DNA from: Siphonodentalium dalli
Taxonomy: Eukaryota > Mollusca > Scaphopoda > Gadilida > Siphonodentaliidae
Length of the DNA: 64,000 bases
Direction of reading: 5' to 3'
NCBI GenBank assembly: GCA_032622095.1
Contig: CP136067.1
Location: 136,339,990 to 136,403,989 of the forward strand
The notes under the pieces are model-generated. The model had not been told where the DNA came from. It made no database searches and saw nothing but the letters and a program-made list of their open reading frames with translations. Position numbers and translations under genes: made by a program. Shown in pieces: positions 46,726 through 57,541 of this stretch. Positions within the stretch are counted from its first letter, which is position 1; the number at the start of each line of letters is the position of its first letter.

Positions 46726-46907
46726 CAGTTATTATACAATATTGTGTACAGTATGTGTTTTTCTTGTACTCGTCCAGGTTGTGGTGAAAAGTCATGTTGG
46801 ACAAGACACGCAGTGCCTCGTCAAATATGACTTTTCGACTTCACCATAACCTCGACGAGTACAAGAAAAATACATACTGTAATTATATACAACATTGTAT
46901 AATGACA
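46726..46907. repeat. Imperfect 182-bp hairpin
   Basis: Arms contain TTTTTCTTGTACTCGTCCAG and CTCGACGAGTACAAGAAAAA, extending out through ACAGTATGT and TACAATATTG-like blocks. It lies in the intron between 48260 and 46201. Confidence 0.85.
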
Positions 46908-47352
46908 TTTTTATTATCCATCTGTATGTTTATCCAAATTTTGTGAATAAAACTTTTGTTTATCTTTGGTATTTGTCGGCACTTGATTCTCTATAAAAGC
47001 CAGTATTTGATCCTCAGAAAACATGATTTGGAACAGTAAACACGGAAGTGAGAAAAAACTCAATTCGGAAGTAAAACGTCTGCATGCTAAATCCACCAGA
47101 GTATTGCGCGCGCATCACAATTTCCCCGATTCATTTGCTAATAGAGTTACAGCGTTTTAATTAGAATTACTTCGTGACGTCACGGAGTTCCGATAATTTT
47201 TAAAAAGTCATATTGGACTCGTTTGATATCATTTGACCAATCAGACATAGTGTTAGTAAAGTGGTGGATAATACTATACAATATTATGTGTACATTATTT
47301 CGGTTGGCACTTCTCGTTCCAAGCACCGTCAGTTTATTCACTATAAACTTAA

Positions 47353-47571
47353 CCCTTCCATGACTGTAGCTTCCTGAAATTTTGCAACACTTTTCCAAAG
47401 CATTCTCTTATATATGCGAATCTCCCATATGGAGCCTCGCAAATAAAATATAAAGATAATATATTGGCCTGACAATATTTACTCTGACCTTGTAAATAAA
47501 TACATTCTCTTACACGTGCAAGGACCCCCATGGGAGACTCGGATATATATGAGAAAGCACTGGCACTGTCT
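47353..47571. mobile_element. Degenerate relative of the piggyBac-type MITE
   Basis: TTAACCCTT starts it (TTAA 47349-47352) and it shares CATTCTCTTATATATGCGA-type hairpin pieces, now strongly diverged. It ends at the TTAA (47572-47575) that also begins copy 4, so two related elements lie end to end. Confidence 0.5.
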
Positions 47572-47575
47572 TTAA

Positions 47576-47955
47576 CCCTTTACCCAACAAAACGGCCCTG
47601 TGCCAATGCATTCTCTTATATGTGCGAGTAGACCATAGGTCGCCTCGCATATATAAGAGAATGCATTGGCTTAACACATATTAAAAATGATAAAATTGTC
47701 AAAGAATGTAGAAAAATATTATAAAAATTGTTAGGCCAATGCATTCTCTTATATATGCGAGGCGACCTATGGTCGACTCGCATATATAAGAGAATGCATT
47801 GGCACAGGGCATAACTGTAACTATCACAATGTGGTCAATGAGCCGGTTCCAATGATATCCATATTTGTATGGTTCTATTGAGACAGACCCAATAGAATTT
47901 AGGCTGTTGCAGCTTCATTTGGGCTATTTTTCTGGGCGTTTTGTTGGGTAAAGGG
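47576..47955 (-). mobile_element. piggyBac-type MITE, copy 4
   Basis: 380 bp between TTAA at 47572-47575 and 47956-47959, with CCCTTTACCCAACA ends and both hairpins. Same orientation as copy 3. Confidence 0.9.
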
Positions 47956-48259
47956 TTAAACGGACATGGCTCATTCGAGCCTCCAAATGATGTTTATGTC
48001 AGTTGAAAGGAGGTATAAAATATGTTGACAAATACACGAAATATTGATATACCGGCTTCAGGTGCTCTGAAAAATACTTTCCATGTTCACAACCATTTTC
48101 CAGCTAAATTCATGTTTTCACACATAAGTGAAACAAACGCTCTTTATTTCTACCATATCAGGAATATATCACGAAACGCTCATATCTATTCCATGAGAGA
48201 ATAGCGCAGGTAGCTTTAATTAAATAGGTTTCTTGAAAATATGAGTGTTATCTACTCAC

Positions 48260-48407
48260 TGTGAACAAGTAATGTCAGCGCTCTTGGTGAGCATCACTGC
48301 AGGCCCAGAGTTCATCATCATCATAATCATGCTTGCCTCAGTCTGAAATTCCAATCCCAGCGTTAAGGTCAGGGGAATGATGCACTGTGTCACGCTGCAG
48401 CCACCGT
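48260..48407 (-). CDS. Exon 4 (type 1b): cysteine half-module
   Basis: Acceptor GATTCCTTCTTCTCAG, donor GTGAGT; phase 1 to phase 2; 48 whole codons. It reads (D)GGCSVTQCIIPLTLTLGLE, then a methionine-rich SMIMMMMNSG stretch and ends SADITCS(Q). The split codon with the previous exon is GAC, that with the next CAA. Position and phase equal the 1a exons, but the cysteine spacing differs (C-x4-C ... C), so it is treated as a second subtype. The run of ATG codons is a small coding microsatellite. A dispersed repeat begins about 45 bp upstream of the acceptor. Confidence 0.75.
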
Positions 48408-48449
48408 CTGAGAAGAAGGAATCAGTAAGCGACAAATTTACCGACGAGT

Positions 48450-48833
48450 GGTGAATAAAGTTGTTTATCTTGTATATCACATTAAAAAACTAGAGCTTTA
48501 TATGCCTTTTTAACAAATCAAAATTCTTAAAAGAAGCATAAAAATGAATGGAAAATGCATACATTTACGGCGTTGTCTGAGATGCGTCACAACCGAATGC
48601 GACAGTATTGCGCGCTCTGGCTGGCGACGAGCAATATAGTCCTCCAATTTGACTCTTTGTTTTTTGTGTCTATTTTTGTTAGTGCGACCGAAGTTGGACA
48701 ATAATTTAACTTTAATGAACATAGCAAACATTTTGTATTTTCTGCTGTTGATGTCATGTGAGGATTTTCGAAATAGTATTAATCCGCAAGAATTAAGTAA
48801 AAACGCGTGGTCATTATGTTTGCGCAATGTCAA
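48450..48833 (-). repeat. Dispersed protein-like repeat, copy 2
   Basis: Inverse of 13462-13790. The minus-strand frame is open for 107 codons (GLILFRKSSHDINSR, KVKLLSNFGRTNKN, later ARRQPERAILSHSV) in this copy, while copy 1 has stops. It lies in the intron upstream of exon 48407-48260 and lacks exon-type splice phases of the gene. Confidence 0.6.
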
Positions 48834-48839
48834 ATGATC

Positions 48840-49877
48840 AGCACGGGATGCACGCGTATATTAATAACTAGTGGGTGATAAGGAAATATATAAATGCATT
48901 TGTAATGATATAATAGGCATTTCGTGTGATATTTTGAAGGTTCGCGATGATTATCGGTGAAGAAGCAAAATAAAGAACCAAAATGAAGACCAAACATTCA
49001 TGTATTGTTTCTTCGCAAAGAAACAAAATAAACAACCAAATTAAGTACACAACAGTTTTCAGACATTCTGGTTCCACTTTGAACCAAACCTGTTTCTAAT
49101 TTTTGAACACATTCATAAATGAGCTACCAGCTCCCACTAATAATTACGAACTTCAGAAAATATCCATCCGTCATTGGTAAATACAGAATCATGAAAAATT
49201 TGACAAAACAAAAACAAAAACAACTGACATACAATTACAATGTAGATATATTGTGAAACAAACAAACAGTTTTTACAGGCGACAATATCGTGTTTTTTGG
49301 TTAAATGAGATTAAAGAACTATAATTGCAATATATCTGAAACAACACACGTAAGAGTGAAAGTGTGACACTTATGGATGCTTTTTTCTTCTTCATGGCAA
49401 TAATTACAACAACAACATATTTATATAAATCTTGATTTTCAAAACTACAAATAAGTATTTTGTGATAACATACAGATACAACTGAAGTTCGAAGAATGGG
49501 TATATTATTTGTCATTCTTGGTTTGCTTTGGAGCATGCTCTGAACGATTTCACTCGGATGTATGTTCTAAAAATAGCCCTTAAAACAGTCCCTCTGGTGA
49601 AATAAGAAATTCTAAAAAGTATTTATATTAATTGATAGAAACTTTTACGGACAGTTTTCCTCGATTAATATATTATTGTACCTCGGATTCTATATAAAAT
49701 TTTCTCAGAAGTGATAGACCATCTTTAATTTTTAAATAATATGATATCAGGGTGAACTACTCAGGAAGAATAACATTCCACTTGATCTCAAATATTTGGT
49801 TTCCTTTCTTGTTTGACGGTCCCATACTTGAATGCATTTATCCAACCAAATAGAGAGTGTATACTCGCGTAACCAAA
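48840..49877. other. AT-rich intronic stretch
   Basis: No repeat family, exon or RNA gene recognised. Confidence 0.45.
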
Positions 49878-50115
49878 ATAATAATATAATAAAATAATAA
49901 TGGTATATAGTACTTATTCAATCACTTACTCTAAATAGTCTTTAAACATAAAAATATTTACCCAGTCATTTATACAAAAAACAATGAACCGACTGCATCC
50001 ATTTCTACAGGCGCGGATCTAATATTGGTCAGGATCTGATCTGATACTCACCAATATGGCAAGCTGACTGGTACTGGTTTAACGATGAGTAGCGCGATGC
50101 AACTTTGCTCAAGAG
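49878..50115 (-). mobile_element. 3' half of the tRNA-derived SINE
   Basis: On the minus strand TGACTCTTGAGCAAAGTTGC, ACCAGTACCAGTCAGC and GGTTCATTG blocks follow the order in the copy at 38151-38538, ending in an ATT-rich tail. The tRNA-like head is missing. Confidence 0.7.
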
Positions 50116-50593
50116 TCACATCATCATCATTTATTGTCTAACATCTATATATAAGACATTTTAGACAAATTACAAATAAATATATACAAATAATATATAC
50201 AGTCACGTGTGCATCATCATGCATAATATAATCATAATACATTGAATTAATTTCCCTGTTCATTTAAGATCTTTCTAAGATGTATTAATCTATAGTCATT
50301 TAATTAACTTGATTTATATATATCATATATGTGGTTATTATTAGGTGCGTATTTATATAACAGAACACTTTGACGGGTTGGTCCGGCGCGCCAAGAGTAG
50401 AGATCGACGCTGGGCGAGCATGACCAACTCGGGACAACTTAGCGTCCGATTCGATTGTCACGCGTAGCTTAACACTACAAACTTACCAAACTCTGTGCAC
50501 ATAATTGTTCACCGGTGGGCAGCGAGCTATATCGCTGCATGTGTTGACAGCGATGCAGACCGAAATTGCTGACCACTGGACTGCCGATCTCCA

Positions 50594-50640
50594 ATTTGTG
50601 CAGTTAGGTCTGAACGCATACTTACCATTTGCGTAGTTAG
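50594..50640 (-). repeat. Outlying copies of the 33-bp exon-end/donor unit
   Basis: One full and one partial unit of the array at 50761-51043, separated from it by ~120 bp. The included donor reads CAAATG/gtaagt, a textbook 5' splice site. Confidence 0.75.
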
Positions 50641-50760
50641 GGGAGAGGGGGGTACCCATAAGTGAGTCAGCACTTGTCCTCCAATCCCATTGTCTGTATA
50701 TACAATGTTTGTGTCATATATAATATGTTACATAAATTAGACAAATAAATATGTTTAAAC

Positions 50761-51017
50761 TAGTTAGGTCTGAACGCATCCTTATCATTTGTTCCGTTAT
50801 GTCTGAACTCAACCTCACCATTTGTCCAGCTAGGTTTGAACGCAATCTGACCAATTTGCGTAGTTAGGTCTGAAAGCATCCTTACCATTTGTGTAGTTAG
50901 GTTTGAACGCAACCTTACCGTTTGTTTAGTTATGTCTAAACGCAACTTTACCGTTTATCTAGTTAGGTCTGAACGCACCCTTACCGTTTGTTTAGTTAGG
51001 ACTGAACTCAACCTTAC
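50761..51017 (-). repeat. 33-bp tandem array of exon 3' end plus 5' splice site
   Basis: The exon at 51121-51018 ends with CACCTGACTGCACAAATG/gtaagg. Directly downstream, units of exactly 33 bp repeat this junction: on the plus strand they start at 51012, 50979, 50946, 50913, 50880, 50846 (34 bp), 50813 and 50780, plus a partial. Donor dinucleotides are kept in six of the seven extra units (gtaagg, gtaaag, gtaagg, gtaagg, gtcaga, gtgagg; the last reads at). Unit length is 11 codons, but the exon frame meets a stop (CCTAACTAA) inside the first extra unit. Confidence 0.85.
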
Positions 51018-51121
51018 CATTTGTGCAGTCAGGTGTGAACTCCACTATAACTTCTTTTATTTTCTCGTCCAGTCCACACACATTGAAATGCCGTGAACAC
51101 GACTCTAATTGGTCAAACATT
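51018..51121 (-). CDS. Exon 3 (type 2a): cysteine half-module
   Basis: Acceptor ATTTATCAATTTCAG, donor G/gtaagg; phase 2 to phase 1; 34 whole codons. It encodes CSRHFNVC followed by GLDEKIKEVIVEFTPDC: C-x6-C-x16-C, the same spacing and several of the same residues as the terminal exon at 28118 (CAENFKDC, KIIKEINPNC). The split codons are TCA (Ser) with exon 53702 and GAC (Asp) with exon 48407. The last 20-odd coding bases belong to a 33-bp unit that repeats into the intron, so the exon border lies inside a minisatellite. Confidence 0.8.
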
Positions 51122-51467
51122 CTGAAATTGATAAATTGAGGATCAACAACGAGTCCCCAGTTTATAACGGAAGTTTGTAAATTGCGCTATAAACTGGGAA
51201 CGAATTGTAGATACTATTTATTAACTGAACACGACACAAAACGTCGATAAAGCATACTTAAATCAAAATTGGGACGTGAAATTAACATTGGCTTCTATAG
51301 ATATAAGGTAGGTGATGACTTTTCACGTAACTATGAGTTGTTTGTCCGCGTAAAGAAACAGTCCCATGCACAGGTATTTGGCCAAAACAAATAAAATTAA
51401 TAAAAACATATAAAGGTAAGTATCAAGGCTGATAGTGAACAAAATAGGAGGTCAAAAATCATCCTCA

Positions 51468-52765
51468 CAAAAGTATTTTTTTTTATCAAATTGATCTGAA
51501 ATTCTAGCATTATGTGCCCAAGTAATCATATTTTTTGTTATTTTAGCTTTCCGTCGTACTTTAAACAACAAATGAGCATAGAAAATCATTCGAAGTTGTC
51601 AATGAAATTTATTTGTTGGTACCCGAAACGTCCGTCCAATTAAAAATAAAAAATAAATAATCCAACCCCTAAATCACCGAAATCTATACTATTATCATCA
51701 AACTAAATAGCCCTATTGTCAAACAGACGTTGTTTCATGAAGTACAGTTAATTTGGGGGTGGTACTCAACATATATCGAGTTTAATAACGAATTTTATCA
51801 CATAATTTGGCCATACAAGCAGTTTCATAATTATCGGTAATAGACACGTTTAATATCAGCGCGTGCGATGACGTCACGGCGTTCTTAAAATAACTTGCGA
51901 TCGCTGTAGTTTATGATTGTTGTTTTCGATGAATATTTCGCGTTGCTTCGGGTTTATTTGATCATGTGATAAAAGGTATCTCACACTTGTCCTATTTTAT
52001 ACGTAATTTATCAACCTCGTCCTCTAAATTCTATTTGAGCCTCGGTAAACCTCGGCTCAAATCGAATTTAGTGAACTCGGTTGATAAATTCCGTATAAAA
52101 TAGAAACTCATGTGAGATCCTCTATATGTCCTTTTTTTCGTCAGTTTTACAGATTTCTTTTCGCGCGGGAGGCCATTTTGCAAAACTGAAAGCGAAACTA
52201 ACTTGAACTTTATTGGATTAATTTTAATATCTCTCTTTTAATTGATATCCGGCATTCTTAATGACAAAATCATGCGTTGGATATATAATACCCACTAGAT
52301 AAGGAATTAGATAAAACATTTTTTTTTATCGATGTAAAATTATTTTATTTTGGAGTCATTTACTGCAGCGTTTCTCGAGTTTGTTTCGCACTTTCAAAAT
52401 GGCCTCCCAAGAAAAGAATCATGTAAAACTGACGGAAAAAAGAGACAAAAATCGTTATTAAACTCGATGCATGTTGAGTACCACACCCAAATTAGCTGTC
52501 CTTCGTGAAACAACGTCTGTTTGACAATTAGTTTGATGACTAGAGTATAGATTTCGGTGATTTAGGGGTTGGATTGTTTGATTTTTTTATTTTTCATTGG
52601 ACGGACGTTTCGGGTACCAACCAAATAAATTTGATTTATCAACTTTAAATGTTTTTCTATGTTCACTAATCTCAAATACGACGGCGAACCAAAGTTTTTT
52701 TAAAACTATGATTATTTGGTCACATAGTGCTGCAATTACAGATCAATAAAAAATAAAATGTTGCT
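51468..52765. mobile_element. Nested foldback element in an intron
   Basis: Outer arms 51468-51800 and 52447-52765 are inverted (GGTACCCGAAACGTCCGTCC against GGACGGACGTTTCGGGTACC). Middle arms include TTCGTCAGTTTTAC / GTAAAACTGACGGAA with an AATGGCCTCCC block, and the centre is a hairpin at 51974-52121 (CTATTTTATACG...CCTCGG). No gene inside. Confidence 0.85.
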
Positions 52766-52779
52766 CTTGTAGAGAAAAA

Positions 52780-53640
52780 TGCTGACCTCTATCAAAAATG
52801 AGATAGATACCTTTAAGAGATTTTTATTAAATTAAAAAACAAATTTGTTTATGCCTAATACCCGTGGTCCCATGCAGATAGATACAGACTCTTTGACGTA
52901 TTTAATGGCGCGTATTTAATGAAATAACTGTTCAACCTTTTCATTCATTAGAATTTGTTGGAAAAAACCATTGGAAGCCATAATATTTTGAGAATAGTAA
53001 TGTAAATTAACAGACGACAAACCGAAAGGCAAAGGTCACCTGGGCCCTGGCACTATTTCCTGTTATGCACCGAACGTTTCATATCACAATTTATAGAATG
53101 GGTTTATTGAATGGAATTACTGGTAGGTTCATGTAATAAAACAAATTATTGATTAATAGATGCCATGTAGATCTGGATCTGGCTAACATAATTTATCCAT
53201 TTCTTTACGGATTCTCTCATCAATTATAAACGTATAAATTGTCATCGTCTTTTATTTGTCTGGGGGTTTGTTCAAAAATATAAGCAGACAACAGTGTAAA
53301 AGGTTTTATATTCAATGTTGGAAATTATTCAGAAACGGCCTATTATCTGAACATTGTCTAAGATGACTACTCGTCAATGCGTATTTCGTAAAGAATGGGT
53401 TCACCTGATAATGGAAAGGCACACTGTTCTCTCTGGATTATGTGATTTCATTCCAATATTTGTGGTAAAAATAATGTGATAAATTACTTCCGATATTGCT
53501 TAATGATGCATAATCCGATTAAGCGCCCTTCAATTATTATTTATTTGGATTCGGGGGGGGGGGGGGTAAAAATATCTATGTAATTTGGAAGGAGGTATAT
53601 ATCAGCGTGCTATAAATAAATGATATTAGTATTATGTTAC
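52780..53640. other. AT-rich intronic stretch
   Basis: No exon or repeat family recognised. Confidence 0.45.
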
Positions 53641-53701
53641 TATTGAGTTATTGTATGACTGTTTGGATCTGAGTGTGGAATACATTGCGTATGCTACTTA
53701 C

Positions 53702-53810
53702 GAGCACAGCGACTCCCTTGACGATGTCGGACCATCTGTAATTATTTGCTGCACAGTATTCATCCCACAAGTTAAGACAGGTTCCACGTTCGTCACCATG
53801 CATTGCATGG
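53702..53810 (-). CDS. Exon 2 (type 1a): cysteine half-module
   Basis: Acceptor TCTTCAGTTCTACAG, donor GTAAGT; phase 1 to phase 2; 35 whole codons. It encodes AMQCMVTNVEPVLTCGMN, then TVQQIITDGPTSS and ends RESLC(S): C-x10-C...C. An alternative upstream AG (TTCTTCAG) exists, but only the chosen one keeps phase and frame. Paralogous to exon 33697-33580. A foldback MITE (53865-54384) starts about 55 bp upstream of the acceptor, which may leave the branch point inside or just beside it. Confidence 0.78.
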
Positions 53811-53864
53811 CTGTAGAACTGAAGAAAACTACAAAAGAAGAAACGGTTAAAAAACTAGGGTCAC

Positions 53865-54384
53865 ACCCCTGGCCAAGTGGTCCTGCTGATGTGCTATGAT
53901 GCGGTTGGGTCCTGCTGAATTGCTATGATGCTGTTAGGACAAACTGATGCTGTTAAGAAAAAGTACCGTTATTTTTTCTAAAGTTGTCATTGTTGTGCTT
54001 TTCGAATAATCTGTGCATATCAAAGAAAAGCCATTATTTGTATCAAATATTCGAGAAACATATATTTCGCGAAATAGTTGTAATACTAATTGTATTAGTT
54101 GTTGAAAACCGACTCTAATCAACTTTGGCTACTCATGTCGTTCTACAAACACCAGCGCACCCATTATTCATTTTTTCAAAAAATATATATGTTCTTATAT
54201 ATCATACAGACACTGGCTTTTTCTCAAATCCCTCCGATCAGCCAAACACCACACAAATGACAACTTTAGAAAAAATAACGGTACCTTTTCTTAACAGCAC
54301 CATTTTGCCCTAACAGCATCATAGCAAGTCAGCAGGACCCACCAGCATCAAAGAACATTTGCAGGACCACTTGACCATGGGTGG
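53865..54384. mobile_element. Foldback MITE family E, copy 2
   Basis: Inverted ends ACCCCTGGCCAAGTGGTCCT and AGGACCACTTGACCATGGGT, inner pair AAAAAGTACCGTTATTTTTT / AAAAAATAACGGTACCTTTT. Next to the acceptor of exon 53810. Confidence 0.85.
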
Positions 54385-54897
54385 GTCATCGGAGGATATT
54401 GTGTTTGACCGTGGCAATCCCTCATTCACTCACATACCATGCACGTTTATCTACTTATATTAATTTCGTGTGTATAAAGACAGTTCCCCAATTGCGATTT
54501 TTATTTTGCGACGTTTAGTTCTACGCATAATTCCGCTAACATTATCATGTGGGCTGTGTCTGAACTGTTAGGGAAAATGCAGCTGAGAGAAAGTATCTGG
54601 AATAAACAAAGCAAACTATATACAATGACCATATCAAGAAAAGGGCTGGTTATAACGAACTTTGGAAGACTCATTGTGCGAATATGCAGCTATGGCATAC
54701 TAATTATGACGATCAATTGTCACCAAACTCCACCACAATAAATTGTCACACCTGCTATGCCATCGCTAATGTGATACGTGTGTCCGCAGCTATTAATGTA
54801 TTGATAAACTTAATGGATAATTTAGCGGCAACCAATTATTATCAACTATTCCGTGAATAAACAACGTATGATTAATTTATATAGATATATATATATA

Positions 54898-55476
54898 CTA
54901 GAAGGTGACCCGACTTCGTCCGGGCTTTGACCTTGAATTGTCTATTTTGAAGGCCTAGGTCAAGTGGGGTCACGATTTGACCCGTCCAAAACACTGGCCG
55001 AACAAAAGTACCCGACAAATGTACCCGTCGAAATCCATCAGGTTTTACCCGATTTGACCTTGAATTGATCATTTTGAAGGTCAAGGTCAGGTCGGGGTCA
55101 CGATTTGACCCGTCCAAAACACCCAGTGGACAAAAGAAACCCTACGTATAAAATTTCGTCGAAATACCATCAAAATTTCAAGGTCACGTCGCACGGGCAA
55201 ATGAATATGCTTATGAGACTCCCCATACGAAAGTACCCCCACATACCAAGTTTCATCGATATCCCGTGATATTCGGGCGTTTGACCTTGAAATGACCCGA
55301 TTTCAAGGTCAAGGTCACGTCGCACGGGCAAATCAATAGGCCTATGTCACCCCCCCCCCCCCCACCCGGCCGAAAATACCCCCACATACCAAGTTTCATC
55401 GAAATCGGATCGGCCGTTTTCGAGTTCATCGATTACACACAAACAAACAAACAGATCTTCCAAAATATATAATAGA
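54898..55476 (+). mobile_element. Retroposon-like repeat, copy 2
   Basis: Begins TAGAAGGTGACCCGACTTCG, contains two rounds of the TTGACCTTGAATTG / GGGGTCACGATTTGACCC block and ends AGATCTTCCAAAATATATAA. Followed immediately by another copy. Confidence 0.75.
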
Positions 55477-55477
55477 C

Positions 55478-56254
55478 TAGAAGGTGACCGACTTCGTCCG
55501 GGCTTTGACCTTGAATTGACCATTTTGAAGGTCAAGGCCAGGTGGGGTCAAACACCAACACCCCAAAAATGGTGGAAATAGGCCCAGCGGATACCGGGAA
55601 ATCGGCCCAGCGGATACCGAGATACCCTATGCATCAAATTTCGTCCGTAAAAATCCGCCAGTTTAACCCGATTTGATTTCCACTCAAGTATATAAACGCG
55701 CCTCATATACACACGCTCATTAATTATCAAGTTTCAACGTAAAGATAAATTACCATCGGTGCCCGAGATATCGCCAAGACGTCTGAAACAGTCAAATGCA
55801 TCGGCCGGTTAAGCGTTAACGTGATCTAACGTTATGACCTCTAACGACGTCATAGAAGTTACGCATTGTTTTTATCCTGATGGAAGATAGTACCACTTCT
55901 TCTTGATAATTGAGGCAGATAACTAAAACGGATACATACGCATTATATATCGTTGGAAAGAGGAAACACGAAAGATTCTCACAGTTTCATTATTATGACT
56001 GGCATTTTATTATTCGCGATTTGAAAGCACCGAACTCAAATGAAAGTCCCGTAACACAGCGTAAAAACAGATTTGACCTCGGCACGTGAAAGGTTGACAT
56101 CGGATCTGAAAATCAATAGGCCTATGTCACCCCCCGGCCGAAAATAACCCCACATACCAAGTTTCATCGAAATCGGGTCGGCCGTTTTCGAGTTCATCGA
56201 TTACACACAAACAAACAAACAAACAAACAGATCTTCCAAAATATATAATAGATA
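55478..56254 (+). mobile_element. Retroposon-like repeat, copy 3
   Basis: Same head (TAGAAGGTGACCGACTTCG) and tail as copy 2, with unrelated sequence (about 55690-56110) inside. Its tail ends 20 bp from the donor of the exon at 56274. Confidence 0.7.
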
Positions 56255-56273
56255 TATACACGTTCATATGTAC

Positions 56274-56422
56274 CGTATTCTGAGTTGTCATCCTTGGCAC
56301 ATATTTTCTGGTAAGCTGATACAATGTTGTCGATGCTGAAGTAGGACAAGTACGGGGCGTATTGGTCACAGCCAGAAATGAAGTCCTTCAAACATTGGAC
56401 AGTCGATTTGATAGCATCTTCT
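56274..56422 (-). CDS. Exon 1 visible (type 2b): cysteine half-module; gene continues upstream
   Basis: Acceptor GTTTTCCATTTTCACAG, donor G/gtacat; phase 2 to phase 1; 49 whole codons. It encodes STVQCLKDFISGC, then YFSIDNIVSAYQKICAKDDN and SEY; the 2b exon at 46201-46044 has the same frame and key positions. Because it begins in phase 2, a 1-type exon must precede it, but none was found up to 64000; the foldback element at 58352-63035 may have pushed it further away. No signal peptide or start codon of this gene is therefore visible. Confidence 0.78.
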
Positions 56423-56852
56423 CTGTGAAAATGGAAAACATTGTCATAGAAACGACATCAACCGGTGAAGCGGTAACATTCGATTTAATTCACTTTGCAT
56501 TCCGTTTTGGGTTTTCGCACATTCAAAATAAAAATTAGATTTTGCATAATTAACAACTACTGATACCAATTACGAATAGTTAACAGTATAGTCGAACATT
56601 TTTCGGACGGTCCAAAATCTGTTCGCAGAATTCACCACTGCGAGTCCGTTTGTGAGAAAATCGTGCCGTCCAAACGTCTCACCACTGGCAGTAATGTCAT
56701 ATTGTTCTGTTAGTCGTGATTAATTTGTACTTGATTATGTTGATGCCTGGTCATCACCGTCATCTATTCAGTTGTACAGGTTCGATGGTTGCACGCAAAG
56801 CTCACGTGCCCAGGATGCTTGTCTTCTCAAAACCGCAATCGTAACCACGGAT

Positions 56853-57041
56853 ATGGCAAAATTACAACTGATAGAAAGAACACACATTCTAGTGACGTAT
56901 ATCCTATTCGTAAGTTGTATCTTTTGCGCTGCCTCTGTACACACACTTAAGGTCTCGCCTCTTGACTTATATTATATTGATATTACTGATGAAAATAACA
57001 ATTATGAACTGACTGAAATAATTATGTCTATAAAACATTAA
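56853..57041 (+). CDS. Possible small open frame with a signal-peptide-like start
   Basis: From an ATG at 56853 the plus strand reads MAKLQLIERTHILVTYILFV then SCIFCAASVHT and about 30 further polar residues to a stop. A short basic/polar start, a hydrophobic core and small residues before a likely cleavage point resemble a secretion signal. There is a GTAAGT inside (56911), so it could also be a first exon. It is antisense to the main gene's upstream intron. No homology recognised; may be chance. Confidence 0.2.
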   Translation: MAKLQLIERTHILVTYILFVSCIFCAASVHTLKVSPLDLYYIDITDENNNYELTEIIMSIKH

Positions 57042-57069
57042 TATAATATACACGATTGTGCATGTACTG

Positions 57070-57374
57070 TGAAATATTATAAAACTTGTTGTATTAGTTA
57101 TGGGAAATCAACTATAACCCCAAGATGGCTATTGCGTCGTTTAGCAAACACCAGCGAAACCATTTATTGAAGTTTTCAAAAATATGTATATTATTGAATG
57201 TGTCATACAGACAATTGATGGCTTTTTCTCAAATTGCTCGTATTAATCAAACACCGTGAAAATACGACAGCACATTTCCGTAACGGCGTCAGTTTGGTCT
57301 ACCAGCATCATATCAATTCAACATGACCCATCTACATCACAGCAGACTAGCAGGACCACTTGACCAGGGGTGTG
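57070..57374. mobile_element. Foldback MITE family E, right half
   Basis: Matches about 54062-54384 (GTATTAGTTNTNGAAAACC-like start, CATACAGACA, GGCTTTTTCTCAAAT) and ends AGGACCACTTGACCAGGGGT. The left half is missing. Confidence 0.7.
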
Positions 57375-57541
57375 TAAAATGTCATAAAAGTGAAACCCTA
57401 ATGGACCTGGATATACATGTATTATGTGTATTATGTAGCGAGAGTCTTAATAAAATTATATCGCGGTTTCGGCCTCTTATGTTGTATCTCGTAAACAATT
57501 TAGCACAGCTTTAAAGACATCTTCATTGTCAAGATCGTTAA

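Noticed and set aside
50760-50945. 61-codon frame made of 11-residue repeats
   Set aside because: Translation of the donor-site array; it shows the array descends from coding sequence but is not itself a gene.
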